Of a stretch of DNA of 64,000 nt, positions 41,584-51,239 are shown piece after piece (position 1 is the first letter of the stretch; each line of letters opens with the position of its first letter). Below the pieces are notes generated by a model. It was not told the DNA's origin. It did no database searches and saw only the letters and a program-made list of their open reading frames with translations. The translations under genes and the position numbers were made by a program. Source of the DNA: CAVSNH01 sp963729275 (GTDB lineage Bacteria > Actinomycetota > Acidimicrobiia > Acidimicrobiales > RAAP-2); the NCBI GenBank assembly GCA_963729275.1, contig CAVSNH010000005.1, forward strand, positions 173,259 through 237,258. Reading direction: 5' to 3'.

Positions 41584-42186
41584 ATGGCACGACTAGCCAT
41601 GGACAGCGTTCGCAGCAGAGACGAGTTCGAGCAGTTCGTCGCCGACGTGGCCGGCGATCTGTTGCGCACCGCCTACCTCGTCCAGTGGGACCTGCCGACC
41701 GCCGAGGACCTCGTCCAGGAGTGCCTGTTCAAGGTGGCACGTCGCTGGTATCGGGTCCGCCGGATGGACAACCCGGCCGCCTACGCCAAGCGGGTCCTTA
41801 TCAATCTGGCGCTCGATGGAGCCAAGCGGTCGGCTCGTCATCGCTCCGAGCTCCAGGCGCAACCGGCACTGGAGGGCGACCTGGACGAGACCAGCGCCCG
41901 GGAGCTCGGACTGGTCGAGTACAGGCACGAGCTGATGCGGGCGGTGGGCTCGCTCCCGCCCCGGCAGCGAGCGGCGTTGGTCCTGCGCTATTTGGAGGAC
42001 CTGTCCGAGGCACAGACGGCCGAGATCCTCGGTTGGTCGGTCGGCACCGTGAAGAGCACGACGTCGCGTGCCCTCGATCGGTTGCGCCAGGAGCTGCCGA
42101 GCCCGGCCGGCGTCGATCACCCCAAAGCAGAAGACCGAGCAGTGACGAAGCTGATGTTCCATCTGGAAGGAGAAGGTGACCGATGA
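41584..42186 (+). CDS. ECF-type sigma factor, SigE-like
   Basis: Up to 200 aa; the start is ATG 41584 or the in-frame ATG 41599 (MDSVRSRDEFEQFV). Region 2: AYLVQWDLPTAEDLVQECLF and NPAAYAKRVLINLALDGAKR. Region 4: LVLRYLEDLSEAQTAEILGW and VGTVKSTTSRALDRLRQEL. It closely parallels the sigma gene at 15120. Its stop overlaps the ATG of a one-helix membrane protein (ATGA at 42183), the same cassette layout as 15120-16860. Confidence 0.9.
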   Translation: MARLAMDSVRSRDEFEQFVADVAGDLLRTAYLVQWDLPTAEDLVQECLFKVARRWYRVRRMDNPAAYAKRVLINLALDGAKRSARHRSELQAQPALEGDLDETSARELGLVEYRHELMRAVGSLPPRQRAALVLRYLEDLSEAQTAEILGWSVGTVKSTTSRALDRLRQELPSPAGVDHPKAEDRAVTKLMFHLEGEGDR

Positions 42187-43217
42187 ACGACCAACTCGAA
42201 TCCGAATTGCGTGAGGGGTTCACCGGACGCGCCGCCCTGGTGCAGGAGGACTCCAGCGTGCGCCTCCGAGCCATCAACTTCCGGCCTCGAACCAGCCGCT
42301 TCTCGGCCCGCCTCACGGTGGGATCGCTGACCGGCGTGGCCGCCGCGACCGGGGCCATCGTGTCGGTGGTTGTCCTTGGGAGTGCACCGCCGGCCTTCGC
42401 CGGCTGGACGGCCGTCCCAGCGGCGGCGGCCACACCCTCGACGACCGCGGCCAGCAGCTGCCTGGGGCAGTTGACCAATAGGCCGGCCCCGACGCCGCAG
42501 GCCGGCGGCCGGTGGAATGTCCTCGATACCGACGTCCGTGGCCCCTACACCGTGATCGTCTATCAGAATGGCCAGACCTACGCGACCTGCTTCACCGGAC
42601 CCTCGTTCACCACCGTCAACGCAGCAAACGAGGGCAGCGGGCAGGGGTACGCTTCGACAGCTGTGCGCGCCTCGGCTGGGGGCTCCGCTTCGGGCTCGGG
42701 TGCCGGTCGAGGCTCGGGTGGGGGGAGCGTGTCGGTCTTACAAGGGAAGTCGAGCGACAGTGCGACACCTTCCATTCCGGAAATGACCGTCTCCCACCTC
42801 GCTCTGTATTCAGGCAACGGCGATACGTACACGCTGGTCGACGGCCAGCTGGCCTCGGGCGTGTCCGGGATCACGCTGGTGCGCAGTGACGGCTCACGAG
42901 TCCAGGCAACCTCCGGGAACGGTTGGTTCGTGGCCTGGTGGCCGAACGACGTCGGGGTCGCCTCGGCCGAGGTCGACTCACCGAGCGGACAGAGTGCCGA
43001 GTCGTTCACGGCACCGTCCTCGCCCGCCGGCGGCCCGTCCACCTCGGTGCCCGCCGGCGGCCCGTCCACGCACTCCTCTGCCGGCGGCCCGTCCACGCAC
43101 TCCTCCGCCGGCGGCCCGTCCACGAACTCCTGCGGGGCCGCTGGCCCAGCGGGTGCGGCCTCTGACTCTTGCTCGAGCGGGACCGGTCAGAGCCTCACCA
43201 CATCCTCGGCGCCTTAG
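42183..43217 (+). CDS. Membrane-anchored protein paired with sigma factor (possible anti-sigma)
   Basis: 344 aa. Charged cytoplasmic N-terminus (MNDQLESELREGFTGRAAL), one membrane helix near 46-75, then an exported domain with two cysteines in the Ala/Thr-rich part and a Ser/Gly-rich stretch (about 160-190). The C-terminus carries four imperfect copies of GGPSTHSSA, encoded by a 27-bp tandem repeat at about 43024-43127. It has no recognised domain. Position and topology suggest a sensor or anti-sigma for the upstream ECF factor. Confidence 0.7.
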   Translation: MNDQLESELREGFTGRAALVQEDSSVRLRAINFRPRTSRFSARLTVGSLTGVAAATGAIVSVVVLGSAPPAFAGWTAVPAAAATPSTTAASSCLGQLTNRPAPTPQAGGRWNVLDTDVRGPYTVIVYQNGQTYATCFTGPSFTTVNAANEGSGQGYASTAVRASAGGSASGSGAGRGSGGGSVSVLQGKSSDSATPSIPEMTVSHLALYSGNGDTYTLVDGQLASGVSGITLVRSDGSRVQATSGNGWFVAWWPNDVGVASAEVDSPSGQSAESFTAPSSPAGGPSTSVPAGGPSTHSSAGGPSTHSSAGGPSTNSCGAAGPAGAASDSCSSGTGQSLTTSSAP

Positions 43218-43233
43218 GACCGGAATGGCCGAC

Positions 43234-43257
43234 ACCCCGCAGAACGCGAGGCGGGGT
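43234..43257 (+). terminator. Hairpin after sigma/anti-sigma operon
   Basis: ACCCCGC (43234-43240) pairs perfectly with GCGGGGT (43251-43257) across a 10-base loop, 17 bases after the stop and followed by CTT. It is a likely terminator. Confidence 0.5.
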
Positions 43258-43521
43258 CTTAGCGGGTGTGAAGATCGCCGCCGCGTCGATCGTCGATCGG
43301 AACCAGTCGCGAGCTCGCGCTCAGCCATGCGCTTACCGGCGCCAGGTGGCGATTCTCGCGTTCTCACGGTCTTCGTAATCTGGATGGACGAACCGTTGGA
43401 CCGGCGTCACACGTACACGCGTTCAGCTGAACTTTTGCGAACCAGGTGAGTGGACTCTCGTTCAGGATTCGGCCGGGAAGGTTGTCCTGAAATCGGGCCG
43501 CAGCGGAGCGATACTGAGTGC

Positions 43522-44301
43522 GTGCGCAGGGTGATCGCGACCCTCGTCAGCGTCGGATCAATCGCGCTGCTCGGGGCATGCAGCTCGCCACGAGCGGCGA
43601 TTCCGTCGGTAGAGGCATCTGCGTCGACGACGCATTCCACCACCGGATCGACTGGTGCGCCGGCAGTCGGAGACGTACTGCCTGGGGGCGAGCGGCTCCT
43701 AGAGGGCGCCCAGGTGGTGTCAGCGGTCCGCTACCAAGGAGGAGAGGTGGCTGCCGGTGCCGACTTCCCAGCGGGCGGGAAGCCCGTCCTGCCGATCTGT
43801 GCATTGCGGGGCTGTAACCCTGTTGTCTGGACGTCGTCGAACGAGAGTCGGTGGACTGTCGCTTGGGCGAACATCGCCAACGGGAGCATCGACGGAGAAC
43901 AGCTGGTCGTCGGCTCGAACAATCTCTTGCTCTTCCTAACTGACGAGACAACCAGTCTCTGGTCGACGACCGACGCGAAGACATGGACGCCTGTCACACT
44001 TCCCGAGGCGATGGCGCTGCTACTGGTAAGGAAAGCCGTCTGGGCTCATGGTCGCTTCGTGGCGATCCTCAGCAACAAATACGCGGGCGGCCCCGTTGAC
44101 ACTTATGGCCAGAGCGACACCGTTTGGAGCTCGACCGACGGCACAGCCTGGATCCAGGCTTCGGTCTCAGGTCCTCCGGCGGTCTTCCAATCCCTCACCG
44201 TCGATTCCATGGGGTTCCAGATCATGGGCATCCTTCGGCAGTCGCAGACGCCGGCGGAGTGGGCGTCTTCTGATGGCGTCCATTGGACAGCGACCGATTG
44301 A
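43522..44301 (+). CDS. Putative lipoprotein with BNR/sialidase-like WS(T/S)DG repeats
   Basis: 259 aa from GTG 43522 (VRRVIATLVSVGSIALLGAC), which puts the lipobox LLGAC at a proper distance; the longer frame from 43450 adds a non-signal stretch. Four repeats with the pattern W.S.D...W are visible: VWTSSNESRWTVAW, LWSTTDAKTWTPV, VWSSTDGTAWIQAS and EWASSDGVHWTATD. This is the pattern of Asp-box/BNR-type beta-propellers. It is likely exported and lipid-anchored. An enzyme function is not supported. Confidence 0.68.
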   Translation: MRRVIATLVSVGSIALLGACSSPRAAIPSVEASASTTHSTTGSTGAPAVGDVLPGGERLLEGAQVVSAVRYQGGEVAAGADFPAGGKPVLPICALRGCNPVVWTSSNESRWTVAWANIANGSIDGEQLVVGSNNLLLFLTDETTSLWSTTDAKTWTPVTLPEAMALLLVRKAVWAHGRFVAILSNKYAGGPVDTYGQSDTVWSSTDGTAWIQASVSGPPAVFQSLTVDSMGFQIMGILRQSQTPAEWASSDGVHWTATD

Positions 44302-44711
44302 TTCGCAGCAAGATGGAAGTGTTGAAAGCTTTGCAGTGACGCACCCGCACGGCAGAACTCGGGCGTGAGGGAGTCGTTTCAGTTCCGCCGGCGCAACGGC
44401 GAACTGGCGTTCTGAGCGGCTCTGGTGCTGCTCCGAGTGCGGAACTCTCTGTTGGACGCCGGGGAGATGGGCGGCCTGGCCGACCGAGGGCTTGCGTCAT
44501 GGGTCCGGTGAACGGCTCGAGGAACTGCTGGAGCTGATTAGGCGGCTGGCCGGCCAGACGGTGGTTCTTCCTCGTCATCATCGGGATGGTCATCCCACCG
44601 GAACCTACGCCGGTCCGGCCGGGGCAGACCCGCTGGCTCCTTCCTGTGGTGTGGGCAGATCCATCACGGGACAGCATTCCGCCAAACGGGATACCTGGGA
44701 GGTAGGCGTGG
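44302..44711. other. Intergenic region
   Basis: About 410 bases. Short frames exist on both strands but none has a ribosome site or family resemblance. GGGAGG at 44697-44702 is the ribosome site for the next gene. Confidence 0.35.
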
Positions 44712-45083
44712 ATGGCGGAACCCCTCTTCCCACTTCAGGTCAAGTTGAAGGCCAATGTGCCGATGCAATTGGTGATGACCACAACTGACTCGGATATTGA
44801 GCAAGCAGAGATGATCGTCTGCCGGTGGATCAGCGTCCGATGTGGGTGCGGCCATTGGTCCACAACGGTGAAGGGCCTCACGTGGAGCGAAGCCGACATC
44901 GAGGAACTCATCGCACAGCACAGGCGCGAGACCGGATGCCTTCGGAGATTGCAGCTCCCGCAGGAAGGCTGGCTGGTCCTTTGTACACGTTGCTCGGTCG
45001 AGGATGACGGGTTAGCGACGGAAGAAGACGCTCGAAAGGCGGCCGAAGAGCACGTCGCTTCAGAAGAGCATTGGACCACTTAA
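44712..45083 (+). CDS. Hypothetical cysteine-rich protein
   Basis: 123 aa from ATG 44712 with GGGAGG ten bases upstream. Seven potential metal ligands (Cys37, Cys44, Cys46, His48, Cys76, Cys91, Cys94) occur as RCGCGHW and CTRC, which suggests a zinc-ribbon-like fold. The C-terminus is acidic and helical. No family is recognised and the neighbours give no clue. Confidence 0.55.
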   Translation: MAEPLFPLQVKLKANVPMQLVMTTTDSDIEQAEMIVCRWISVRCGCGHWSTTVKGLTWSEADIEELIAQHRRETGCLRRLQLPQEGWLVLCTRCSVEDDGLATEEDARKAAEEHVASEEHWTT

Positions 45084-45311
45084 CCTTAGGCGGCTGCGTG
45101 GGGGTGTCCCCGACCACCGGCTGTGGGCGCGCTATCAAAGGTCTCGTGCTTGCGGGCCGCTGGCGGCACCGTCCGGAAATCACGATCCTGGAGCGATACA
45201 GCCTGGGCGGCGGTGGACACGGATGTCCTGCACCCCGCACTGCATCCGCCAGCATTGTCGCTCGGCGCTTATCAGAGACTGAGCATTGCCACCGACCGGC
45301 GCCGCGCGTCC

Positions 45312-46001
45312 TCAGCTCAGGATGTTGACGGCCCGAGAGATCACGACGGCCACGGTAACCAACGAGGCGAGGGACTGAAGCATCATCAGCAGCTTGGCCC
45401 ATGTGGTGAGAGGCATGGTGTCTGTTGGGCTAAACGCGGTCGCGTTGGTGAACGACGTGTAGAGGTAGTCGAGGAAGTCTGGTGTCCAGCCCGGGGCAGA
45501 GCCGGGCGTCGACATCTGCGGGAAGAGGAAATCGGGCCGGCGATGCTTGGGGAGCTGCCGGGCAGCGGGCCCGCCGCGGTCGAGCTCCCAATACCAGAGC
45601 CCGAACACGATGACGTTGGTGAGCCAGATCGGCACGGATGCGTAAACGAGAGGGCGGCCTCCCGCTTTCGAGCCATAGAGAAGCGCGTGGATGAGCTCGA
45701 TGAGCGAGACCACGTTGGCGACGGTGATGAGAGCGATCAGCGCCACACTGACGACGCGGAGGCGTGTCTGTTCCTTGGAGATGTGTCCCGTCGGATTGGC
45801 AACCAGGAGAACTACGATCAACGCCCCTTCCAAGGCGGGGATCAGGGCGCGGTTGCCGAGCCCTTCGATGAGCTTGTCGGGCAGGATGAGCTGCAGTGCT
45901 ATCGCGGCTAGCACTGCCAGCAGGGCCGGCCAGCGGGCCTCATAGTGCGACGCAATCCCCCAGGCGACGTCGTCTCGGCTGCGCTGGGACGCATCGTCCA
46001 C
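45312..46001 (-). CDS. Membrane protein resembling DUF1345
   Basis: 229 aa from GTG 46001. Four to five membrane helices: LLAVLAAIALQLILPDKL, ALEGALIVVLLVANPTG, VVSVALIALITVANVVSLIE, YASVPIWLTNVIVFGLWYWE and a final pair. The C-terminal segment DFLDYLYTSFTNATAFSPTD followed by a helix resembles the end of DUF1345 proteins. The function is unknown. The frame remains open upstream to 46184, so the start is tentative. Confidence 0.7.
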   Translation of the reverse strand: MDDASQRSRDDVAWGIASHYEARWPALLAVLAAIALQLILPDKLIEGLGNRALIPALEGALIVVLLVANPTGHISKEQTRLRVVSVALIALITVANVVSLIELIHALLYGSKAGGRPLVYASVPIWLTNVIVFGLWYWELDRGGPAARQLPKHRRPDFLFPQMSTPGSAPGWTPDFLDYLYTSFTNATAFSPTDTMPLTTWAKLLMMLQSLASLVTVAVVISRAVNILS

Positions 46002-46437
46002 CGGTCCACCGTACCGAGGCCGGGCCGACGGGTAAGGGATCTCGCCAATCACTCCGGCAGCTAGCTTTGCCGGCCGTCGTCGGTACCAAGCGAACTGTTC
46101 CTGAACGCCGACGGTGGGCGTGTTGTCGAGCGACCGTGCTTGCTGAGGGCGAGCCGCCACACTCCGCCATGAGGTTGACTGCAACGACTGCGGGAAGATC
46201 CGTGCCTCACATCGCCTGGAGAGGGACAGGCATCGACAAGGAAACTTAGGAAAACGCAGCCGTTCAATTGTGATGCCGTGAGGAACGAGCCACCTGAGTG
46301 GCGAGGCGGCGGGGCCGGCGGGACGACGTCACCACCGGAAACGGAGAGACGAGATGATGCAGCTCGTGAGCAGCTCGGCCTTTCCATCTAGGACTCACGC
46401 GATCCGACAGAGCCCGAGGCCTTTGGAGGCTTCTCGC
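46002..46437. other. Intergenic region upstream of the beta-propeller gene
   Basis: About 435 bases without a credible gene. The right end leads into the promoter at 46438-46466. Confidence 0.35.
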
Positions 46438-46466
46438 TTGACAAGCGCAACTGCTAACGCTAGGCA
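46438..46466 (+). promoter_or_regulatory. Promoter of the YVTN beta-propeller gene
   Basis: TTGACA (46438-46443), a 17-bp spacer and TAGGCA (46461-46466). The -35 box is a perfect consensus. It predicts a 5' leader of about 55 nt before ATG 46528, with GGAGGTG upstream of the start codon. Confidence 0.55.
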
Positions 46467-46527
46467 CTCGCCCGGCGCCAACTAGATTTGGATGTCGGCG
46501 TCCATAGTGCAGTTGGAGGTGCCGAAC

Positions 46528-48389
46528 ATGCAGAGGCACGGCCATGCGAACCAATCGCGTAAAGCCCGACTTCTCATGGGGACGGTGGCGTTACTGTTTG
46601 GATCGTCCTTAGTTGTCATCCAAGGACTTACGACGCATCAGGCGGGAGGCGCTTCTCCGCCGATTCCGGTCGCCTACGTTGCCAACTTCGGCTCGAACAA
46701 CGTGACGCCGATCGACACGGCCACCAACACCGCCGGGACCCCGATCCCGGTCGGAGCCGCCCCCATCGCCGTCGCCGTCACCCCTGACGACTCGACGGTG
46801 TACGTGGCCAACTCCAGCGACAGCAACGTGACGCCGATCGACACGGCCACCAACACCGCCGGGACCCCAATCCCGGTCGGGTCCGAACCTCAGGCCATCG
46901 CCATCACCCCCAACGGCTCGACGGCGTATGTGGCCAATGCCGGCAGCCACGACGTAACGCCGATCGACACGGCGACCAACACTGCAGGGACCCCGATCCC
47001 GGTCGGATCCGATCCTCAGGCCATCGCGATAACCCCGAACGGCTCGACGGCGTACGTGGCCAACTTCACCGAGAACAACGTGACGCCGATCCACACGGCC
47101 ACCAACACCGCCGGGACCCCGATTCCGGTTGGTAGCGGCCCGTACGCCATCGCCATCACTCCCAACGGCTCGACGGCATATGTCGTCGATAACAGCGACA
47201 GCAATGTGACGCCGATCAACACCGCCACGAACACCGCCGGGACTCCCATCGTCGTGGGAAGCTTCCCTGCTGCCATCGCCATCACACCCAACGGATCGAC
47301 GGCATATGTCACCAATTCTGGCGACGCCAACGTGACGCCGATCCATACGGCCACCAACACCGTAGGGACCGACATTCCGGTCGGCAGCCTCCCTGAAGGC
47401 ATCGCTATTACCCCCAGCGGTACAACGGCGTACGTCACCAACGCTAACGACAACAACGTGACGCCGATCAACACAGCTAATAACACGGCGGAGCCCCAGA
47501 TTCCTGTCGGCACAACTCCTCTAGGCATCGGCATCGCCCCTGCCCCCGCTCCTCCTCCCCCCCTCCTCCTCCTCCTCCTCCTCCTCCTCCTCCTCCCGCC
47601 TCCCGGTCCGGCTACGACCTGGTCGGTCGAGACGGCGGAGTGTTTGTCTTCCCCACCAATCAACCGAGTGGCTTCTACGGGTCTCTTCCCGGTCTCGGTA
47701 TCCACGTGAGCAACATCGTCGGGATGGAGCCGACCAACGATGATCGCGGCTACGACCTGGTCGGGAGCGACGGAGGAGTGTTCGGCTTCCCCGTGAATCA
47801 ACCCAATGGCTTCTACGGATCCCTTCCGGGCCTCGGCATCCATGTGAACAACATTGTGGGGCTTGCGCCGACGGCTGACGATAGGGGGTATCTCCTCGTC
47901 GGATCGGACGGCGGGGTCTTCGCCTTCGGCGATGCCCATTTCATCAACTCGCTGCCAGGTGAAGAGATTCATGTCAACAACATCGTCGGACTGGCTGTCG
48001 ACCCGACTGGTGCCGGCTACTGGCTGATTGCATCCACCGGGACCGTCTACCCGATCGGCAACGTCCCGAGCTACGGCTCTACCACCGAGAAGTCCTCACC
48101 AGTAAGTGGCATCGAAGCCACTCCCGATGGTGGTGGCTACTGGATCGTGACCCAGAACGGATCGGTCTATGCCTATGGAAACGCTCTCTTCCACGGAAGC
48201 CTGCCTGGGATCAACGTGGTTCCCGCCCATCCGGTGGTCGGCCTCGTTCCGCTGAGCAACGACAGCGGCTACTGGCTCGTCGGATCGGACGGAGGCATCT
48301 TCACCTTCCCGAGTTCGGCTCCCTTCGAGGGCTCTCTGCCGGGCTTGGGCATCTCGGTGACGGACATCGTGGGGGCGACGAGCGGGTAG
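46528..48389 (+). pseudogene. Secreted YVTN beta-propeller plus C-terminal GSDGG repeat protein, frameshifted
   Basis: From ATG 46528 a signal peptide (ARLLMGTVALLFGSSLVVIQ) leads into eight 42-residue YVTN-type repeats with the core AITPNGSTAYVAN and NVTPIDTATNTAGTPIPVG. They are encoded by ~126-bp tandem repeats and form a seven- or eight-bladed propeller. At a C7 run (47557-47563) and a (CCT)n tract the frame shifts. The original frame runs through poly-Leu to a stop at 47709. The frame one base back gives a proline linker and then GYDLVGRDGGVFVFP and at least five more GY.LVGSDGG/FYGSLPGL.IHVNNIVG repeats to 48389. An eight-C tract, or a loss of two, would join both halves into a ~620-aa surface protein. 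This may be a sequencing error, phase variation or decay. Confidence 0.75.
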
Positions 48390-48687
48390 GAGAAACGGTC
48401 CTCGGGGTCGGCTTGGCGTACTTCGGTTTGATTGTGCTGGCCATCGGGCTCCGAATTCGGCACCGGCGGGCTTGAGACGGCAGTTCACAAGGTGCCGCTG
48501 ACGGTCCAGGGTGTCCCGGGTCCCCGATTGCCCGGACCGAGGCACAGGTCCGGTGTGCCCGGTACCCGGCTGCTCAGGGCGGCCTGACCTTGCGTCGCAC
48601 ATCTGAGACAGCGTGATTAGCATTCGCGGTGCCTCAGTGGCGACGAATGCGATCGGACAACGCCACGTCGATGGTCATCCCGCGATA
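48390..48687. other. Intergenic region
   Basis: About 300 bases. The frame upstream of 48688 stays open to TTG 48613 but lacks conserved features. Nothing else supported. Confidence 0.3.
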
Positions 48688-49440
48688 ATGGCCGACGTGG
48701 AAGCGGCAGAGGTTGAAGTCATCGTCGCCCATACCGAGCGCGCGACCCTGCGGGTGGGCGACGTGTTTCTCAAGATCGACGCTGATCAGACGCGCACCGA
48801 GGTCGAAGTCGAGGCGATGGCGATGGCGCCGATCCCGACTCCTGAGGTCCTGTGGCGGAAGCCGCCTGTACTCGCGCTCGCCGCCCTCTCAGGGACGGCA
48901 CTGGGCCGCCTCGGCGAGCCGTCGACCGCGTCGTCGGCGGCGTGGGCCGCGGCGGGTGCCGCCGTTCGGACGCTGCACGACGCGCCGCTGCCGCCGTGGC
49001 CGGGTAAGAGCCTGGACGAGGTTGCCTCGCGCCTCGACGACGAGTGCGAGTGGCTCGTCACGAACGGCGTCCTTCCGACTGACGTCGTCACACGCAACCG
49101 ACGGATTGCGGAGGTTGCGCTACGGCCGTGGACGCCGGTGTTCACGCACGGCGACCTGCAGATCGCCCACGTGTTCGTCGACGGTGACGAGATCACCGGC
49201 GTGATCGACTGGTCCGACGCGGGCCAGGGTGATGCCCTGTTCGACCTCGCCATCCTGACGCTCGGACACGAGGAGCACCTTGGCGACGTCGTCGCTGGTT
49301 ACGGCACCGACGTCGACCTCGACGTGATCCACGCGTGGTGGTCGTTACGAAGCCTGGTGGCGGCGCGCTGGCTGATCGAGCACGGCTTCGATCCGTCCTC
49401 GCCAGGCTGCGAGTTCGCCGTGCTGAGATCTCAGCTGTGA
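48688..49440 (+). CDS. Aminoglycoside phosphotransferase (APH)-family kinase-like protein
   Basis: 250 aa from ATG 48688. The catalytic loop is THGDLQIAHVFVDG and the metal-binding Asp segment is GVIDWSDAGQGDALFDLA, both canonical for APH/choline-kinase-like folds. The N-terminal lobe is short, with VGDVFLKIDADQTRTEVEVE carrying the ATP-contact Lys. Members phosphorylate antibiotics, homoserine, methylthioribose or other small hydroxyl compounds. No resistance claim can be made. The gene stands alone. Confidence 0.85.
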   Translation: MADVEAAEVEVIVAHTERATLRVGDVFLKIDADQTRTEVEVEAMAMAPIPTPEVLWRKPPVLALAALSGTALGRLGEPSTASSAAWAAAGAAVRTLHDAPLPPWPGKSLDEVASRLDDECEWLVTNGVLPTDVVTRNRRIAEVALRPWTPVFTHGDLQIAHVFVDGDEITGVIDWSDAGQGDALFDLAILTLGHEEHLGDVVAGYGTDVDLDVIHAWWSLRSLVAARWLIEHGFDPSSPGCEFAVLRSQL

Positions 49441-49620
49441 GGCTGCACTAGCCGCACGGCAGCGGAGTGCCGTTCTGTCGGATCGAGCGGGCCATCTCCT
49501 GAAGCGGTAGGGGTGAAAGGACGCACAAGAGCGAAATAGACACCTGACGCCGAACCTGCCCCACAATAGGAAGGTGGGACACCAAAGCGGGGCCCAGGTC
49601 CAGTAAGCCAAGATTGCTTC

Positions 49621-50223
49621 ATGAGCCGAGTCTCGCTTGACGAAGTCATCACGGCGTTCTCCGCTCGACCGGTCGGGGGAATACGGATCGTGGGCGTTGA
49701 TGGCCCGGCTGGCTCCGGGAAGAGCACCCTCACGCGTCGGCTCGTCGAGCGGACCGCTGCATCGGTGATCGAGATCGATGATTTCGTTTCGTGGAGTGAT
49801 TTCGCGGATTGGTGGCCACGGTTCGATGATCAGGTCCTGCAACCGCTGCTGCGGGGCGAGGACGCCCACTACCAAATACGAGATTTTGAGAATGATCCCT
49901 ACGGCAGATCGCTCGGCCGCTGGAAGACCTTGCCGTGGACGCCCTTGGTGATCTTCGACGGCGTCACATCCACACGTCAAGCCGTCGCAGACCTCCTCTC
50001 ATACCGCATCTGGGTTGAGGCTCCCTATGAAACGCGGCTGGCACGCGGCCTGGTGCGTGACGGCGAGCAAGCTCGACATCTCTGGCTGGCTTGGATGCAG
50101 GAGGAACGAGCCTTTTTCTTGAAGGACGCCACGCGGGAGCGTGCCGACCTGTTGGTGGACGGCGACGCGTCGAGCAGTGTCATCAACGCCGAAGATGAAG
50201 TTGTCACCATAGATAGAGAGTGA
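49621..50223 (+). CDS. P-loop kinase, uridine-kinase-like
   Basis: 200 aa from ATG 49621. Walker A is GPAGSGKS (28-35) after IRIVGVDG. VIEIDDFVSWSDFADWWPRF is the typical Asp-bearing substrate region of uridine/nucleoside-kinase-like proteins. A Walker B-like LVIFDGVTSTRQ and a lid EAPYETRLARGLVRDG follow. A substrate cannot be assigned. Such proteins are widespread in actinobacteria as single genes. Confidence 0.82.
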   Translation: MSRVSLDEVITAFSARPVGGIRIVGVDGPAGSGKSTLTRRLVERTAASVIEIDDFVSWSDFADWWPRFDDQVLQPLLRGEDAHYQIRDFENDPYGRSLGRWKTLPWTPLVIFDGVTSTRQAVADLLSYRIWVEAPYETRLARGLVRDGEQARHLWLAWMQEERAFFLKDATRERADLLVDGDASSSVINAEDEVVTIDRE

Positions 50224-50882
50224 AGTCTTGTGGCATTGGGCGACACCAACTAATTTTAGCTAGCTGGTTGTGGGCCTCCAGGCCCTACGGTGGTCACACC
50301 GACCGAGCAAGGCGCTCCGTCACCAATTGAGGCGGAGGTTGGCTTGGCGCTCACCTACGTCGATCTCGTCAGCCCCGTAGGGGTCACAAGGAAGGTGCGG
50401 GTGAAGGCGCCGCACTCTACGGCGCTTCCCGTCACCTCCTTGAACCAGCGCTTCGGCCAGTTGGCCGGGTTCGAGCGTCACTACCTTCGGGCTCCCGTCA
50501 TAGGGATTGCGGGTCGCTTGCTCGAATTGGTACCCGGGGCATCGAGGGCAGCAACACCGGAATAGCCGTACAAGGTGCACCGTGTTGCACCCACATTTCG
50601 GAATCCCAGTTCATCGGCTGCTGATTCGGCGCCGACGAAGCTCGCTCGAATGACGACGACAATTTGGTTGTTGCCACACGCCGGTCCGGCTGCGGGCAGT
50701 GGCGGTGATTGACGTTGGCACTGTGCTCGGTCCGGTCGAGGGCTGGACTCCGCTTCGGCTATCCAGGAACGCCGGATCAGCGGCGTTATTTAGCGTGGCT
50801 AATCGGCACATGTGGGCATGTGGAAAACTTCCCAGTCGAGTATCTGTCACGCTTCGTGACATCGAGACTTATGCTCCAGCCC
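50224..50882. other. Low-coding region
   Basis: About 660 bases. A 91-codon frame on the plus strand (50290-50565) and an 86-codon frame on the minus strand (50320-50580) overlap almost fully. Neither has a ribosome site or recognisable family, so at most one is a gene and I cannot choose. Confidence 0.3.
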
Positions 50883-51239
50883 ATGCGCGACCCCTTTGTC
50901 GTTGCTGAGCATCAGGTTGAAGATCTGCTCGAAGCCGCAAAGAAGCTCCGGGCCACCCTGCTTGGAACCGAGACCCTTTACCGCCGGACCCTCAAGAGTC
51001 TTCGCCGACGCTCAAAAGTCACAGCCACGATCAAGGAGAATCAGTACGATGCCGCCCGGAAGGAGTTGACCGACGCATTGAAGGATTTCGAGCGTCAGCG
51101 CCACCTCGCTCTCCGCTCGGTCATCCTGGCCCAACTGGCTGACGGAGAGAACATCAGCGAGATCGGTCGATCGTGGGGATTCTCCCGTCAGTTGGCGTCC
51201 AGGTACGCAAGAGAGGCGATGAGTAGACCTGACCGGTGA
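50883..51239 (+). CDS. Small coiled-coil and helix-turn-helix protein
   Basis: 118 aa from ATG 50883 (MRDPFVVAEHQVEDLLEAAK). Long amphipathic helices cover residues ~10-80. They are followed by an HTH-like end (LADGENISEIGRSWGFSRQL). The layout suggests a small DNA-binding protein or antitoxin-like regulator, but no family is recognised. The start is uncertain because the frame is open further upstream. Confidence 0.5.
   Translation: MRDPFVVAEHQVEDLLEAAKKLRATLLGTETLYRRTLKSLRRRSKVTATIKENQYDAARKELTDALKDFERQRHLALRSVILAQLADGENISEIGRSWGFSRQLASRYAREAMSRPDR

Noticed and set aside
44492..44788. 98-codon frame upstream of the cysteine-rich gene
   Set aside because: It overlaps the better-supported ATG 44712 frame, which has GGGAGG, and has no recognisable features itself.
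46680..47500. Regular ~126-bp repeats that might suggest a CRISPR or satellite array
   Set aside because: They are in-frame YVTN beta-propeller repeats.
50290..50580. Two overlapping ~90-codon frames on opposite strands
   Set aside because: Neither has a ribosome site or family resemblance, and the base composition does not favour one over the other.
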